From the NCBI GenBank assembly GCA_022702545.1, contig JAHRBC010000006.1:186001-250000 (forward strand): a stretch of DNA of 64,000 bases. The letters run 5' to 3'. Below are positions 1 to 12,555 of the stretch, piece after piece. This stretch comes from Phycomyces nitens (taxonomy: Eukaryota > Mucoromycota > Mucoromycetes > Mucorales > Phycomycetaceae). Made by a program: the position numbers and the translations under genes. Each line of letters opens with the position of its first letter. The first letter of the stretch is position 1. The notes under the pieces were generated by a model, which saw nothing but the letters and a program-made list of their open reading frames with translations, did not search any database and was not told the origin of the DNA.

Positions 1-37
1 CATCTTTTTTTTTCATTCTTTGTACAGGGAGACCAAT

Positions 38-3000
38 TCACCTAAATCCCATTTCCCTTCTCAATTTCAATGTTTCCGGGCTAAATAGACTGCCCCGGTA
101 CATTGCCATTGAATCCTGTCTATAGTTCACCGATCCTTCCTGTCCCTGTGAAGATTGGTAGGAAATAATCGAGCTGCCATCATTAATAAAGGAGTTTAGG
201 ATGGACCCTTCTTCATCAACATCCTCGCCATCATCAGTACTACATTCATCGCTACTACGCTCTGCTTCCACATCAAGAAATGGATTATCTCTTTCCAAGG
301 CCCACTCTTCTCTTTTACGACTCTTTGTGCTTTTCTTTGGCTTCTTTGGCTTCTTTGGCCGGTGCCCAGAATCATTAGGATCGGATCCTCGTTTAAGTCG
401 CTTGAGCCTTCGTGGCTCTTCAGGTTCTATACCAGCTGTTTCTTCGTCACTTTCTAGAAATATTGTACCCGCAAACTCTTTTACGCCATCGATTGATTTA
501 CTTGGGCTACCAATACTATCTAATCTCCTTAGCCCTCGTGGCCGAAACTTTAGTTGCAGAGGAGAATCCTCAGAAGCATCACTCCATGTTCTTCTAAGAG
601 GTTTCTTGAACAAAGGAGTTACTGGTGGCTCAAGGTCATCTTTTGTGATTATAGGTGGAGAGCCAATGTTAGCAGATGAATCCAAAGTAGGTGATTGAGG
701 CAGGATATCAGAATAATACTCGGGTTCTACTGATTCATGGTGGTCTTCCATAGTCTGATTGTTCTCCATCTCTATTGTTAAAGAATCTTGACTTTGAATG
801 AAGATTGGCTTTTCAATAGATCCTTTGGTAGGCTGGATACAAGGTTCACCGGTCTGTTCAAGATTATCCAAGTCGTCAAGTGCTTCCAAATCATCCTTGT
901 TAAATGAAAATCCAAATTCATCAAACTCGTCGTCTTTTATCGCCAGAACAGGGCTCTGTCCTGAATATTGTTCTTGGATTGGAGAGTTGAATAACTGGTC
1001 AAGAAGATCTCGATCCATGGCAATGTCATCAAACATTCCCATCTCTTTAAAAGCCTCTTCTGTCTTGGGGTATTGACCAGAGTCTTTAGTATAATTTTGG
1101 CCGAGTAGATTGTTGACAAGGGCTTTATAATGCATTCGTCTCTTTTCTGAAATAATTTTTGCCTCTTTACTTGGTATTGGAAAGCTGAAATTCCATATGA
1201 ATGTCGATGAGGTGGCCAGGCTTTCTTTTGGGAGTTGGTCGATTGATATTGTGTGAATCTTTGGTAAACAGTCGTTGAATTCAAATGACTCTTTATCAGT
1301 TCTATTTACAATTTCTGACTTTATGGCAATATCCTGGGCTGTGTCTTTGTGGATTGCAGGGTTTGACTGTATTTCTTTGGGATGATGTGCAATCTGATTT
1401 TCCGTTGAATAGGACCCATCAAATCCATTCTGGGGCTGGTGTATATTTGGTAAATCTGCTATTGGTATCTCCTGGGTATCAGGTAATATTGGTTCATAAT
1501 CCAAAGACATGGGATGATAATCTATATCTTGGGCTTGATCGTATTTCTTATAGTCATCACTGGTGAGCGTGGGATTGTATGAATATCCATAGGGGCCGTC
1601 TAAATCTCTCTCTTTTCCTTTGTTTTTTGCAACGATGCCTTCAAATGAGTCCTCCAGAGGCATGTTCCACGGTTCTTCCATTTCATCGTCAGAGGCATTG
1701 ATCATGCCTCTTGTGATAAATGGGCCCAGAGACATTAGAAAATCTTCATCATCGTCCTGCGTTCTATTAGGTTTGGGGTTATTCACGGCTGGGTACAGGC
1801 TTGGGCCTGCCAAGGATGTATTGCCTATTGGCTGGCGTGATGGTAAAAAGAGCTTGTTTTCTTTAAACAAGGATTTTTGATACAAAACACCTTGAGGAAC
1901 TATTTCTGTATTGGTTGGGCGTTCTGATTCTCCTGGATGTCGTTTGCGATGGTGTATATTGTTGACTATGCTAATGAATTGATGTGTGCGATATGAGTGC
2001 CCGACGTATTTGTGTGGACTTGACACAACGTCAGAAGTGAGATATTTTGATGATCCTTTTAGTGGGTTGGCAAGTGGCCAATATCTTAACCTGATGTGAT
2101 CCAGAGAGTCAAATTCATCAACATCTGTCTGAAACCCGTTTATAAAATCAACCAAGACTTCTGGTCGTAGAGTTCCGTCTGGATTGCAGGTCTGAAGATT
2201 AGATCCTGCCTTTCTCCTTCCTTTCAAGGCTACCTTTGTGTATGTGCCGATATTCAATCTCTTTTTGCAACACGCAGGTTGATAGCCTTCTGGTAATATA
2301 TAAGGATTCTTTTTAAAATAAGTCAGCAAAGTCTTTTGTGCGATTGCTCTCTGTACACTGCTGTAGGAGTCTTTTGCTTTCTGGTATTTCTTTTCTTCTT
2401 GTTCAGTCATCAAAAGTACACAATGACCTTTACGTTTTCGACCTGTTCTGCCGATGCGTTGCAGCTATGGTCCACATAAACATTAGTAAATAGTTTTTTT
2501 TTAAAAAAAAAACATCATCTATGCATGTACCATTCGAATAGGAGAACTCTGTGAGTCGTAGCAGACAATAAGATCAACTTCTCCAATGTCCAGTCCTTCT
2601 TCTCCAATAGAGGTCGCAACAATTACATTTATTTCTCCTTGTTTGAATTTTGAAACAACCTTTAACAGCCGTAAGAATGACGTTCGTTTTTTTTCTTCTT
2701 CTTGAACTCTTACCTCTTGTTGTTCCTTTTGATTCAACCCTTTTGAGCCATTCTTTCCATTTGCTTGGCCAACAAAGCTACAACATCTGATAAGGGGTTG
2801 GTGCTTTGATAAGACCTTTACAATTTCTTCCACTGAACTACGGTAGGATGAAAACACGATTACTTTTGTGTTTGAGAGCCCTGCCTCGTCACTCTGGTTA
2901 CTCTCGAAATGATGTTTAATGGAATTAACAAGACTGTGGATCTTTGGATGCCCAACAAAGTCGGGTCGATCATAGCTCATCCTCAAGTTTCTCAAGAGGT

Positions 3001-4492
3001 TCTTGAGTTTAAAATCGCTCAATAGTCTGGCCTTTTCTTTTGGTACATGCTTTCCAGAATCAATGACAGTCTGGATATCTTGTATGGTCTGATCAATGCT
3101 AGTTAAAAAAGGACCAACACCGTGTTGACAGAGCATATCATAAGCACGACTCAACCCATCTCCAATTGAGAAATCGGTTTGTACCATTGCCTTGACAGCA
3201 GGAGAAAAGTTCTTTGCATTCATAGAGAATTCCTTTCGGGACATCATCAATTGAAATGGTGTGTTTCTTTCAGGAGCTTCGTCATAAATGGCCTGGAATT
3301 TTGCTAGTCGCTGTAACAAGGGTGCAAATACTTCGTCCCTAAATGACCTAATCGCATTCTGCACTACTCCTTCTCCGTGGTCTAGTCTTACGACAATTGT
3401 ACGGATATTCTTTCCAAACGAATACTCTCTAATATCCATCGAGTCTTCTGTCCGTATCTCCACATTGGCTATCCGAAGATTATCCAGCACAACTTGGACT
3501 TTTTCGATGTTTGTTCCAGGAGTAGCAGTCAGCGCAAGTACTCTGAATTGATCGTGGGTCTTTAGGATCAGTTTTATGGTCTCTGTATAAGCATAATTTC
3601 CGGTAGCCTTGTGGGCCTCGTCGACCACAACGCAAACAATCTGGTCAGCGGGGCAAATGCGAGACTGAAGGTCATTCTGGAGCACTTGTGGTGTCAAGAA
3701 AAATACTCGTTTCTCTCTCCACATTTCTTTACGTTTTGGAGGATTCATTCCTCCTGTCATGTCAACGGTGTCCTTTTGAGCAAGTCCACATACATTAAAG
3801 CATGCCTCGATCTGCTGAGTTACCAGGGGCCGGGTTGGTGCCATGAATATGATTTTTGCACTTGGAAACCAACGATAGTAATTAAACATCACCACTGCAG
3901 CAATAAATGTCTTTCCCAGACCGGTCGGAAGGGCTACTAGAGTATTAGTGAATATGGCTTTCTTGACAATGCTATACTGGTAAGATCTAATTGGGTAATT
4001 GGTGGGATAGACCCAGGTAGGAAGTGCATCTCGATCGAATGGATGGAATGTCCGTGTGTCTGGGGACGGAGGTGGTGGGGGTTCACGATCTTGTTCTAAA
4101 TATGATATCTCTCCGTATACCAGACTGCTTCTGCTGGTATTTGGCTGTACTGGGGATCTTGAAAAGATTGGTGAGATTGCTGCGGTTGATTGTCTGCGTG
4201 TGATTACAGGCGATCCAAAGAATGAGGTCAATTGACTCTGGGGAAGCGATCTTTCAGAGTGATTATTGGGATTCAGATTGGTTTGTCGAGATGAACTTGA
4301 GGAATTATTTAATTCAACAGCATCTGTTAATCTTATTAGGGCTTCTGGATCAAAATCATCGAATTCGCTAAAGGAATCTGAATCATGAGCTTGATCCAAA
4401 GGTGGGTCATTATTCTCTGCCTCTACTCTGTCGAGATCTTTGAGGAATTCGGAAAGGTCGAGATCATTGTCGAATTCATCGAAATCAGACAT
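38..4492 (-). CDS. MPH1: Mph1/FANCM-type DEAH-box DNA helicase
   Basis: Predicted two-exon gene: exon 1 2531-4492, 66-nt intron 2465-2530, exon 2 38-2464, giving about 1462 residues. Seen: an acidic N-terminus, Walker A PTGLGKT (189-195), DEAH (291-294), TATPG (322-326) and, created by the splice, motif VI LQRIGRTGR just after residue 654; that continuity fixes the intron. The insert between the two RecA lobes is helical, as in the FANCM/Mph1 family. Known for the family: 3'-5' translocation that remodels D-loops, forks and R-loops in the nucleus. The roughly 800-residue C-terminal half is low-complexity, acidic and serine-rich with basic KKPKK-like patches near its end; I see no ERCC4-like nuclease, which fits the fungal form. 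It is divergent from the HRD1 gene with a 549-bp shared upstream region. Further introns in the low-complexity tail cannot be excluded. Confidence 0.9.
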
Positions 4493-5041
4493 TCTTTTGT
4501 GTGTGTGTGTGTTTGGTGATTAAATCTTGTACTTTTTTGAAAATCTGCGCTCTATAAAAATACGATTTTTGGCAATTTGTAGTGATTACAAAAAGGATTA
4601 AAAAGAAAAAGGACTATAATTAATAAATAACTTTGTATATTTTTTCTGGTTACAACTATCATTGCTGTATATATTATTGTATTACATTTACTAATATCTT
4701 TGGAGGCCAATTGATAAAGATATATAGCAAGTGCTATAATAATCCATCATGTTTAATAAATTATTTAATCCATGTCCCTAGAATTGGTGCAAATAGCGAT
4801 ATGGCTAAATGCACCTCAGCCTGACGAATGAACGATGCAATCGTGTGCAATCTTCCAGCCTATCCACGTGAGTCTTGACGCTTATTGCAGGAGTAGTTCT
4901 CGTATTTTTACTCAATCAGCCAACAAGGTCTACCCAAATTTCTTTTTTGTTGAGCAAAAAATAAAAATAAAATAAAATAAACGCCTAGGTTCTCTTGCTC
5001 CTTTTTTAGTAGCTTACCATTACATTCCCTAAAGACGAATA
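4493..5041. other. Divergent intergenic region, MPH1 / HRD1
   Basis: 549 bp between two divergent start codons, so it should hold both promoters. A GT run lies directly upstream of the helicase start (about 4499-4511). The rest is AT-rich with short open frames that have no recognisable similarity. No clear TATA box or known operator was found. Confidence 0.5.
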
Positions 5042-7248
5042 ATGAGACTCGCTGTTTATGGTGGGGCGTCATTCCTGCTCGCGCTAGGCGTTGTTCTGTC
5101 AGCATTACATCAAAACTCGAATTTCTATGCAGCATGCGTCTACCTTTCAAAGTCTAGTTCATGTGTGATGGTAAGTCCTGATTGCACTTGATTAGACTCA
5201 ACATTGTTTGGCAAAACAGGTACTTTTGAACCTGGGATTACTATTTTCTATTATCATGGGCAAGACTTTACAATCCATTTTCTTTGGGCAGCTTCGGGCA
5301 ATTGAAGTAGAGGTAGGGCTATATAGACTCGCGATTCAACCTGACCTTTTTTTGCGCGCGACAGCATCTGTATGAACGTTCCTGGTATGCCGTAACAGAA
5401 ACCTGTCTTGCAATGACCATATTTCGCGAGGAATTCGATCTTCAGTTTGTACTTGTGTTTGCCACCTTGCTCTTTCTAAAGATATTCCATTGGCTTTGTC
5501 AAGACAGGGTTGAATTCGTGAGTACAAAAAAAAAGAAAAGGGTAATTTTAGGTTGCTGACCCTCTCTTCCAGATGGAGCAATCTCCGTCCCATCGTATGA
5601 CATTCCATGTCCGTATGGTGAACCTTATGGCGCTTCTGCTACTCATTGATATTCTGCTGGCCTATCATGCCATCAATGTCACAATCACCAAAGGGCCTAA
5701 TATGATGATCATGTTTGGATTTGAGGCAAGTGTATAAAGGAGGCTGGAGAGAGGATCAATGGCTAAACGTATGGCAATTAGTATACGATATTGATTTGCA
5801 TCATGACATCAATTATTGGAAAGTACATCCTTAATGTTGTTGACATGCGTTCCCAAGAGCCATGGGAAGGAAAGTCAATGTATGTATTCTACCTGGATCT
5901 TGTTACAGGTAAGAAAGTCCAAAACACAAAAAGGCCACCAGCTTACCCAACATTCTAGATTTCTTCAAGCTTGTTACCTATATCGTGTTTTTCGTTTTCC
6001 TTTGCTTCTTTTATCAGCTCCCTCTCCATATTGTACGCGATGTCTATGTTACCTTTAGATCGTTTATTCAAAAGTGCCGCGATCTCTACCGTTACCGTAG
6101 AGCGACCCGCAATATGAACGAACTCTATCCAGATGCCAGTGCAGAAGACCTGCTGCGTACAAGTGACAGCACCTGTATTATCTGTAGAGAGGAGATGCAT
6201 GCCATAGTGGTCAATGATAACAACAACAACAATGAAAATGGGCATGTGGATCCTCCAGGCGACAATGATCAGAATCTGGATCAACCAAAGAAGCTTCCCT
6301 GTGGGCATATATTCCACTTTTACTGTCTACGAAGCTGGCTGGAAAGACAACAGAGCTGTCCAACATGGTGAGATACTTGTCTACACCACCAATTCAATAC
6401 TGACTCTTATATGAACCCAATAGCCGTCGATCAGTGCTTTCGAATGGTAGGGTTGGGATTTTATACAAATGTTTGTCTTTACCAATCTCTTGTTGTCTGT
6501 AGCATCACAACCGACCCCAACAGAACCAGCCCAGGCACCAGCAGCCCAGGCCCAGGAACCTCCTGCCGAGGCCGCCCAAAATATCAATCGTCCAAACGAC
6601 CATCCAATATTCCACCCACAAGACCAAGCACGACTGAACCCTGAAAACAACCACAATCATTTCAATGGATTCCATAGCCCACACCCAGTCCAAGTTCCCC
6701 ACTTTTCTACCAGACTTGACACACCTCATGAGCAAAACGCCCTTCACACACAGCATGCACCACACGCCTCTCTTCATTCGCAAATTCCAGGAATGATTTC
6801 ATTAATACCTCTCTTGGGTCCAGGCGCTGGTATTAATTCAAATATACCTGGCCAACCTACTTCAGAAACCCTTCCAGAATCTCTTGATGAAGAGCAGTTG
6901 CAAGCATTGTCTGAACTCACACGTGAATCTATGGTTCAAAGGCTGCGTTTGTTAGAGGGCGTTCAAAGCCAAATCTTTAAGAGCATGCAGATTCTTGCAG
7001 AGGCGCTTAGTGTCATTCCTAGTGATCCCAAGGCTTCTACATCACAGAGTAGAACTCCTAATGCATCCACATCAGCATCTCAGACTACTGGACAATCCAG
7101 TTCGTCCCCAACCACATCTAAATATTCAACAAGTGCAGTTTCTGATGAATCTCTTGTCAATCCTTCAAACAAAAAGGGAAAGATGCCGGATTATAGTGCG
7201 CGTCTGGAGGATGTGAATACTAATGAATCTTTTAGTGACAATGAATGA
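5042..7248 (+). CDS. HRD1: Hrd1/synoviolin-type ER RING ubiquitin ligase
   Basis: Eight predicted exons: 5042-5170, 5220-5312, 5365-5517, 5573-5725, 5782-5908, 5959-6367, 6424-6446, 6503-7248; all phases join to give about 610 residues (the human homologue is of similar length). The N-terminal roughly 245 residues are multi-pass membrane segments with family-typical stretches such as HLYERSWYAVTE and FGFE|YTILIC. A RING-H2 follows at about residues 291-355: CIIC, then LPCGHIFHFYC and CPTC, the last Cys codon being split by an intron. An asparagine-rich insert sits between the first two RING cysteine pairs. The C-terminus is proline/glutamine/serine-rich. Known role: the catalytic core of ER-associated degradation, ubiquitinating misfolded proteins at the ER membrane. 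Intron 4 (5726-5781) uses a GC donor. The 23-nt exon 7 encodes part of the RING end. Confidence 0.92.
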
Positions 7249-7893
7249 TTGAATGATTGAATGAATGATTGACTTTTCTTTTTTTTTTGCAAATAAATAA
7301 ATAAACATCAATAATTTAACAAATTATATAAATATAATTATGATATTTTATAATTTCCATTTTTGATTGGCTCTGTGGCACACTGCTGTTGTCAAAAATG
7401 TAAAGACTACAATTTTTGCCAATACAAAAGTTATTAACCAACAATTTTGGTTCTATAAAAAAGTGCGCAAATTGTCTATTCAAAAGACTGTGTGATCGAT
7501 TCATGCTTAATTTGTACTATGAACAATATATCCTTGAAATAAATATGATGATAAAGTCGACCGATAATGACGAAAGATAGGGACATCGTGAAAAGATACA
7601 TGTCGAGACTGGTACACTCTGATAATTTCAAGGTTATCATTTTTATCTAATTATTATTATTTTGGTTATTTGGTTATTTTAGAATCATAATAATGATAAA
7701 TGGTTTCATATATATATATATATCAATTCAACGATATATTTGTTTTGTTTTTAAGAATCGGTGATATAAAACTGACGAAATATGATCGGTGGGTGTTTAT
7801 TTTTTATTTTTGCATAAAAAGCGATTTCTTGATCCTTGGCTTTTGATTCTTGACTCTTGACTCTCTTCTTGTTCTTACCGCATTATCAGTACT
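7249..7893. other. Intergenic, HRD1 to USP gene
   Basis: 645 bp of AT-rich sequence. It starts with a few copies of a TGAATGAT-like repeat right after the HRD1 stop codon (7246-7271) and contains a TA microsatellite near 7707-7724. A pyrimidine-rich tract (7840-7875) precedes the next gene. No gene seen. Confidence 0.5.
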
Positions 7894-8361
7894 ATGGAGC
7901 CAATATCAATTGTAGATAAAAGACGAGTTGCCATCGCTTATGACGGCACCGATGATGCCAACAGACTATTCGACTGGGCAATCAACAACATCATTAGGCC
8001 AGATTCAGACCATATCATCTGTCTTACGGTCAAACCTCGGCGTGAAGCCAAACATCTGCACAAGGCAGGCGATAGAGCCAGCCCAGAAAATGTGGATCCC
8101 CACCATGATCCAGCACTGCAAGAATTGGAAAAACGACTGTCAAAATTGGGCATAACAGTCGAGCAACATGTCATGTTTGGTGATCCCAAGGAACTTATTC
8201 CTCAGTACACAAACAGAGAGAAAGTGGACATTCTGATTGTTGGATCTCGGGGACTGACTACCCTTCAGACTGTGTTCTTGGGCTCTGTTTCTGACCGCTG
8301 TCTACACGAATGCCCCTGTCCTGTTCTGGTTGTCCGTAATACGGATCCCACTTATAAATAA
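7894..8361 (+). CDS. Universal stress protein (UspA-like domain) protein
   Basis: Intronless, 155 residues, essentially one Usp domain. Seen: an N-terminal strand RRVAIAYDGTDDANRLFDWA (residues 10-29), where USPs place the Asp-containing loop, and near the C-terminus the ATP-binding signature G-x2-G-x9-G-S (G117, G120, G130-S131) followed by the final strand PCPVLVV. These features match the ATP-binding class of USPs. Family role: adenine-nucleotide-binding stress-associated proteins; the exact role in fungi is poorly defined and none is claimed here. It lies 160 bp upstream of the ARP10 gene on the same strand. A 40-residue insertion rich in charged residues and His (about 48-75) separates the first strand from the rest, as in eukaryotic USPs. 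Confidence 0.88.
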   Translation: MEPISIVDKRRVAIAYDGTDDANRLFDWAINNIIRPDSDHIICLTVKPRREAKHLHKAGDRASPENVDPHHDPALQELEKRLSKLGITVEQHVMFGDPKELIPQYTNREKVDILIVGSRGLTTLQTVFLGSVSDRCLHECPCPVLVVRNTDPTYK

Positions 8362-8521
8362 TAGCTCTGTGAATAAAGTATGCTTATTTCTGTTAATCAA
8401 TCCTATAATATGGCCATGGCTAGAATGTGCGTCACTTGATCATGTGCTTCTGGAAGCCAGAGAGAATAGAGATAACTCAGACCGCGCTGGTTTCTTTTAG
8501 CCAACCTTATATTGTTTGAAA

Positions 8522-10041
8522 ATGACCTCGGCATCTCCATACTCATCACTCTCACGATTAGGAACCGCATCCCTGAGAACGGCCACACCAGCTAGTCTAT
8601 CACACTATTTGCAGAAACCACTTGTGTTTGGAACTGAAGACCGGGTTGTGCTGGATATTGGCTCCTTGTATATCAAAATGGGGTTTGGAGGCGAACCCCG
8701 ACCCAGACACATTATATCTTTTCGAGAATTGATACATAAGGATAGAGAGATTCCCAGTGGTTATCAGGTTATTTTTACAAAAAAGTTGGATACCAAGTTG
8801 CACATACATACATTTGTATGAACATGCTCTTTTGTTAGTTTGCGGAGCTCTACAATCAAGACCTGATGAGAGAAAATGATGCCATGAAAAGAGTCAAAAT
8901 TATGCTAGGAGATGCCCTTCAGAATGTGTATTTCAGGTATATCAATGGTCATAAAAGAAACTTTTGGACTGATTATACTATAGGTATCTCTTGGTAGACC
9001 CCAGCCAGCACAAGGTCATTGTTTGTGAATCGCCCATGATACCCATCAAGATCAAGGAAATGATCGCAAGCCTGCTCTTTCGTCGTTTCCAGATCCCCAC
9101 TCTCACTTTTCTCCCAACCCATCTTTTGGCCTTGTTTACCACAGGAAGGATGACTGGTCTAGTAATCGACTGTGGCCATTTGGAAACAACCGTACTGCCA
9201 GTAAAGTATTCTGGTGAGCATATCCCACAATGTATCTAATAATCTTACTAGATTACCTTTGGAAGACCACTATCAAATGCATTAAAGACCACTCCCTTGG
9301 CAGGAAAGGCGGTTGCGACCAGATTGAGAGATCTTGTCAAGGAGCATGCCAGTATAATTGCCACCAGCCCACACCTGTCTGTTTCTCCTAGCCCTCATCG
9401 ACAAGTACCGGATCATATCTTGACATTAGACTTGATACAAGATATCCAGCTCAGATGCCTCTTCATTTCGCCTGCTGTATTGGGCAGGATAGATGACATG
9501 GATAAGAATGGCAAGACAAGCCATGCGAATGATGTGTATTATCGCCTTGAGGACAGAGAGGGAATATTGGTTATCCCTGGATGGATAAGAGAACATGCAG
9601 CCGAAATCCTCTTTAGCCCCACAGACGAGGATCTCTGCAGTATTGAAGAGTGTCTACTGGACTCTCTTCTAAAGGTTTGTCGGCCTACATTGACTGAGCC
9701 TTTTAGTAACCATGAAACTAACACAGGTACCAGGAGATCTGAGACATGAGCTTGTGTCGTCTATTATCTTGACTGGTGGAAGTAGCATGATGGCAGGGTT
9801 CCAAACACGACTGCACCATAATTTGGTGAACAAGATAAAATTGGCCAAGTACTCAAAGCTCTCTGGGCTCCTGCAGTCAGTCAAATTCTTGGACAGCCCT
9901 TCCAGATCTGACATATTCCCAAAAAATAGCCAGGCCTGGGTTGGTGGATCTCTTGTAGGAGCCCTCCAGCTGTCTGGACAGGTAGTCAATCGAGAGCAGT
10001 TTGATGGGAGGGTCCCCGACTGGACTAGACCGGTGTTGTAG
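8522..10041 (+). CDS. ARP10: Actin-related protein 10 (dynactin pointed-end subunit)
   Basis: Five predicted exons: 8522-8767, 8839-8936, 8984-9200, 9252-9674, 9727-10041; all join in phase, giving about 432 residues (human ACTR10 is about 417). Seen: the actin-fold N-terminus VVLDIGSLYIKMGFGGEPRP, then LLVDPSQHKVIVCESPMIP, the second phosphate-loop-like segment VIDCGHLETTVLP and the late ILTGGSSMMAGF segment. Order and spacing match ACTR10/Arp11 better than conventional actin. Role in family: part of the dynactin pointed-end complex supporting dynein transport, including nuclear migration in hyphae. The intron at 9201-9251 (51 nt, GTAAAG donor) was preferred over a 38-nt alternative because only it restores frame and family alignment. 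The start is the first ATG of the frame. Confidence 0.88.
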
Positions 10042-10137
10042 GGGCTGATCGGTGACTTGAGAATTCTTATGTGGCCTGTTAAAACCAGCCACAGGAGTCA
10101 GTGAGAAGTAACGCGGCCACACACACAAGTTCGCCCG

Positions 10138-10143
10138 ACGCGT
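10138..10143. promoter_or_regulatory. MluI cell-cycle box (ACGCGT) upstream of APSES gene
   Basis: A perfect ACGCGT lies about 104 bp upstream of the start codon of the APSES/ankyrin factor. In yeasts this is the binding site of MBF, the complex containing such proteins, so autoregulation is possible. By composition several ACGCGT hits are expected in 64 kb and others occur here within coding DNA, so the evidence is positional only. Confidence 0.35.
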
Positions 10144-10246
10144 CTTTTCTTTCTCTTCATTTGTGCGCTTTATAGCGTGTGTAACAGATTACGCTCGAAA
10201 CAACACTTCTGCTACTTTAATTTACATACGTTTCTCTATTGAATCA

Positions 10247-12555
10247 ATGTCAGTTAGCAGAATATACTCTGCCGTCTACTCGGGTGTACCCGTGTTCGAG
10301 ATGGTCGTGCAGGGTGTTGCAGTTATGCGTAGAAGAGCAGACTCTTATATGAATGCCACTCAGATTCTAAAGGTTGCTGGCATTGAGAAGGGCAAACGCA
10401 CAAAGATTCTTGAGCGAGAAGTTCTCTCGGGAGAGCATGAGAAAGTCCAGGGTGGTTATGGAAAGTACCAGGGAACATGGTATGGTTTCTGGCCTACTCA
10501 AATTACAATCCATTAAACATTACTGTAGGATTCCTTGTATTAAAGGCAGAGAACTTGCAGAGCGATACAATGTCATGAATCTACTTGCACCTCTTTTCGA
10601 TTTCGATATCTCTCTCCTAACAAATGAAAACGAGGAAGATCAACTCCCCACAAAAGAGCAAGCCATTGCTGCTCAGAGACGAAAACAATATGTAGATCCA
10701 CGACAATCTAACACACAATCTTCATCGTCAAATGCAACTAATGGATCACCTGGAAAATCATCAGCTGCCCATCGTTCTTCCAACTTATCGTCCACACGAC
10801 ATAGTCATGCACAAACCCAAAAACAGCAACACTCTACTCCTGTTGCCCAAGAGGAGACAAGAGGACGAAAGAAAGCTAAATTAGCATCCACTGCTGCATC
10901 CGATGTTGTGGAAGCATCACCAGAAGAATCTACAAGTGAACGTCATCGTCGCATTCTCATGGCCATATTCCTCTCTGATAACTCTGATCACATTCCAGAA
11001 CTTCTAAAAGACAGTAATGCCTCATCTAGCTTCAATATTGATCTCGTGATAGATGACCAAGGCCATACAGCATTACACTGGGCAGCAGCACTGGCGCGTA
11101 TAAAGACAGTAGAACTGTTAGTATCAAAGGGTGCTGATATCTGCCGCCAAAACTATGCTGGAGAGACTCCACTTATGCGTGCTGTGATGGTAACCAATAG
11201 CTACGACAATGAATCATTCCCTTCTATTCTTGCTGTATTAGAAGGCTCTATCCGGATAGCAGATCAAAAGAGTCGAACAGTCCTTCACCACGCTGCACTT
11301 ACGGCTGGTGTACATGCCCGAATGAATGCAGCTCTGTTCTATTCTCGGCATATCATTCGTGCACTCACTACTCAAGGGATTATCAAATCGGTTATTGATG
11401 TACAAGATAGCATGGGAGACACTGCACTTACAATTGCCGCACGACTTGATTGTTCAGAGATGATTGACTTGCTGATACAAGCAGGTGCCAATAGTAAAAC
11501 AGAAAATAAGATTGGGTTGGTACTCGAAGACTACCAATCAAAAGATGTAAGGGTCAAGGTGTTAAATTTAGGGGATAACCAACATTATATATAATTGTAT
11601 TAGGAACGAACAAACATAGCCGAACCTTCGACCTCCAAAGCCGACAAAACATTTACACCAACATCAATGTACGCTAAACGCTCTTATGGCCCTAGTCAAA
11701 GAGGGCGTGAGATTGTGTCTAGTAAGCTACAAATAATTTTGGCTCTATATATTTATGTATCTTCTAACTTGAGAACTGGTTGCAAATCTATCGATAGCCG
11801 TCCAGAGAATTGTAGATGCACTTGACGAAGAGTATAGTGGCCAGCTAACAGAGAAAGATCAGGAACTTCAACAGACACAAGAAGAACTTCAGAGGGTAAC
11901 AAGTCAGTTGGATGAGACGCGAAAAAATTTGGAAGAACGACAGGCACAATCTCAACAACTTTCAGAAACATATCAAACAATTCGTGATCTTGAAGGAGCA
12001 CTTCAGTCTGGGTGGGCAGAACTAGGGGAAATTCTCCAAGATCGGGAGGATCTCCCTCATCCAGATATGATTGATTCTTTTGATGAGAACGAAGATATCG
12101 ATGCTTTATTTGACATTCCTGATGCTGATACAGATGATCCAAACCAATTACAGCACCAAATACAAATGTTGCAGACGAGAGTTGAAGCTTACAAGCAGAA
12201 TGACAAAGACCTAGAATCAGAGATCGAGCATTTGCAGACACAAGCTGCTGAAAAGGAAATGCATTGCAAACGTTTGATTGCAGCCTGTTGTAATCTGTCT
12301 ATTGATAAGATTGATGAGCTCGTAAAACCTTTGACTCAAGCAATCGAGAGTGACCCTCCTGATTTGGATCTTGCTCGTGTTATTGGATTTATGGAAAAAA
12401 TCAAACGGCAAGGCACATTTCCTGACTACTCTTCAGCTTCCTCATCAGGGTCTGGAAGTATTCCTACTCTTTCTAGGACATCCCATATTAACAATGGACA
12501 AAGTAATGGTGATAGCTCAAAAGCCATAGAGATGAAATTCTCCCCAGCTGTTTAA
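10247..12555 (+). CDS. APSES/KilA-N + ankyrin transcription factor (MBF subunit, Mbp1/Swi4/Res-like)
   Basis: Four predicted exons: 10247-10479, 10529-11546, 11604-11721, 11798-12555, about 708 residues. Seen: an APSES DNA-binding domain from residue 5 to about 105 ([20 protein letters not shown], then [31 protein letters not shown], and [19 protein letters not shown] after the splice). A serine/glutamine-rich linker follows, then ankyrin repeats ([63 protein letters not shown]) and a C-terminal coiled coil rich in Glu/Gln beginning in exon 4 ([20 protein letters not shown]). This architecture is that of the DNA-binding MBF/SBF subunits that drive G1/S transcription. The DNA-binding domain is present, so it is not a Swi6-type protein. 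An ACGCGT box lies upstream. Confidence 0.92.

Noticed and set aside
9201..9251. Alternative ARP10 donor at 9214 (GTGAGC), giving a 38-nt intron
   Set aside because: It shifts the downstream frame away from the conserved LPLAGKA-like region; the GTAAAG donor gives exact family spacing.
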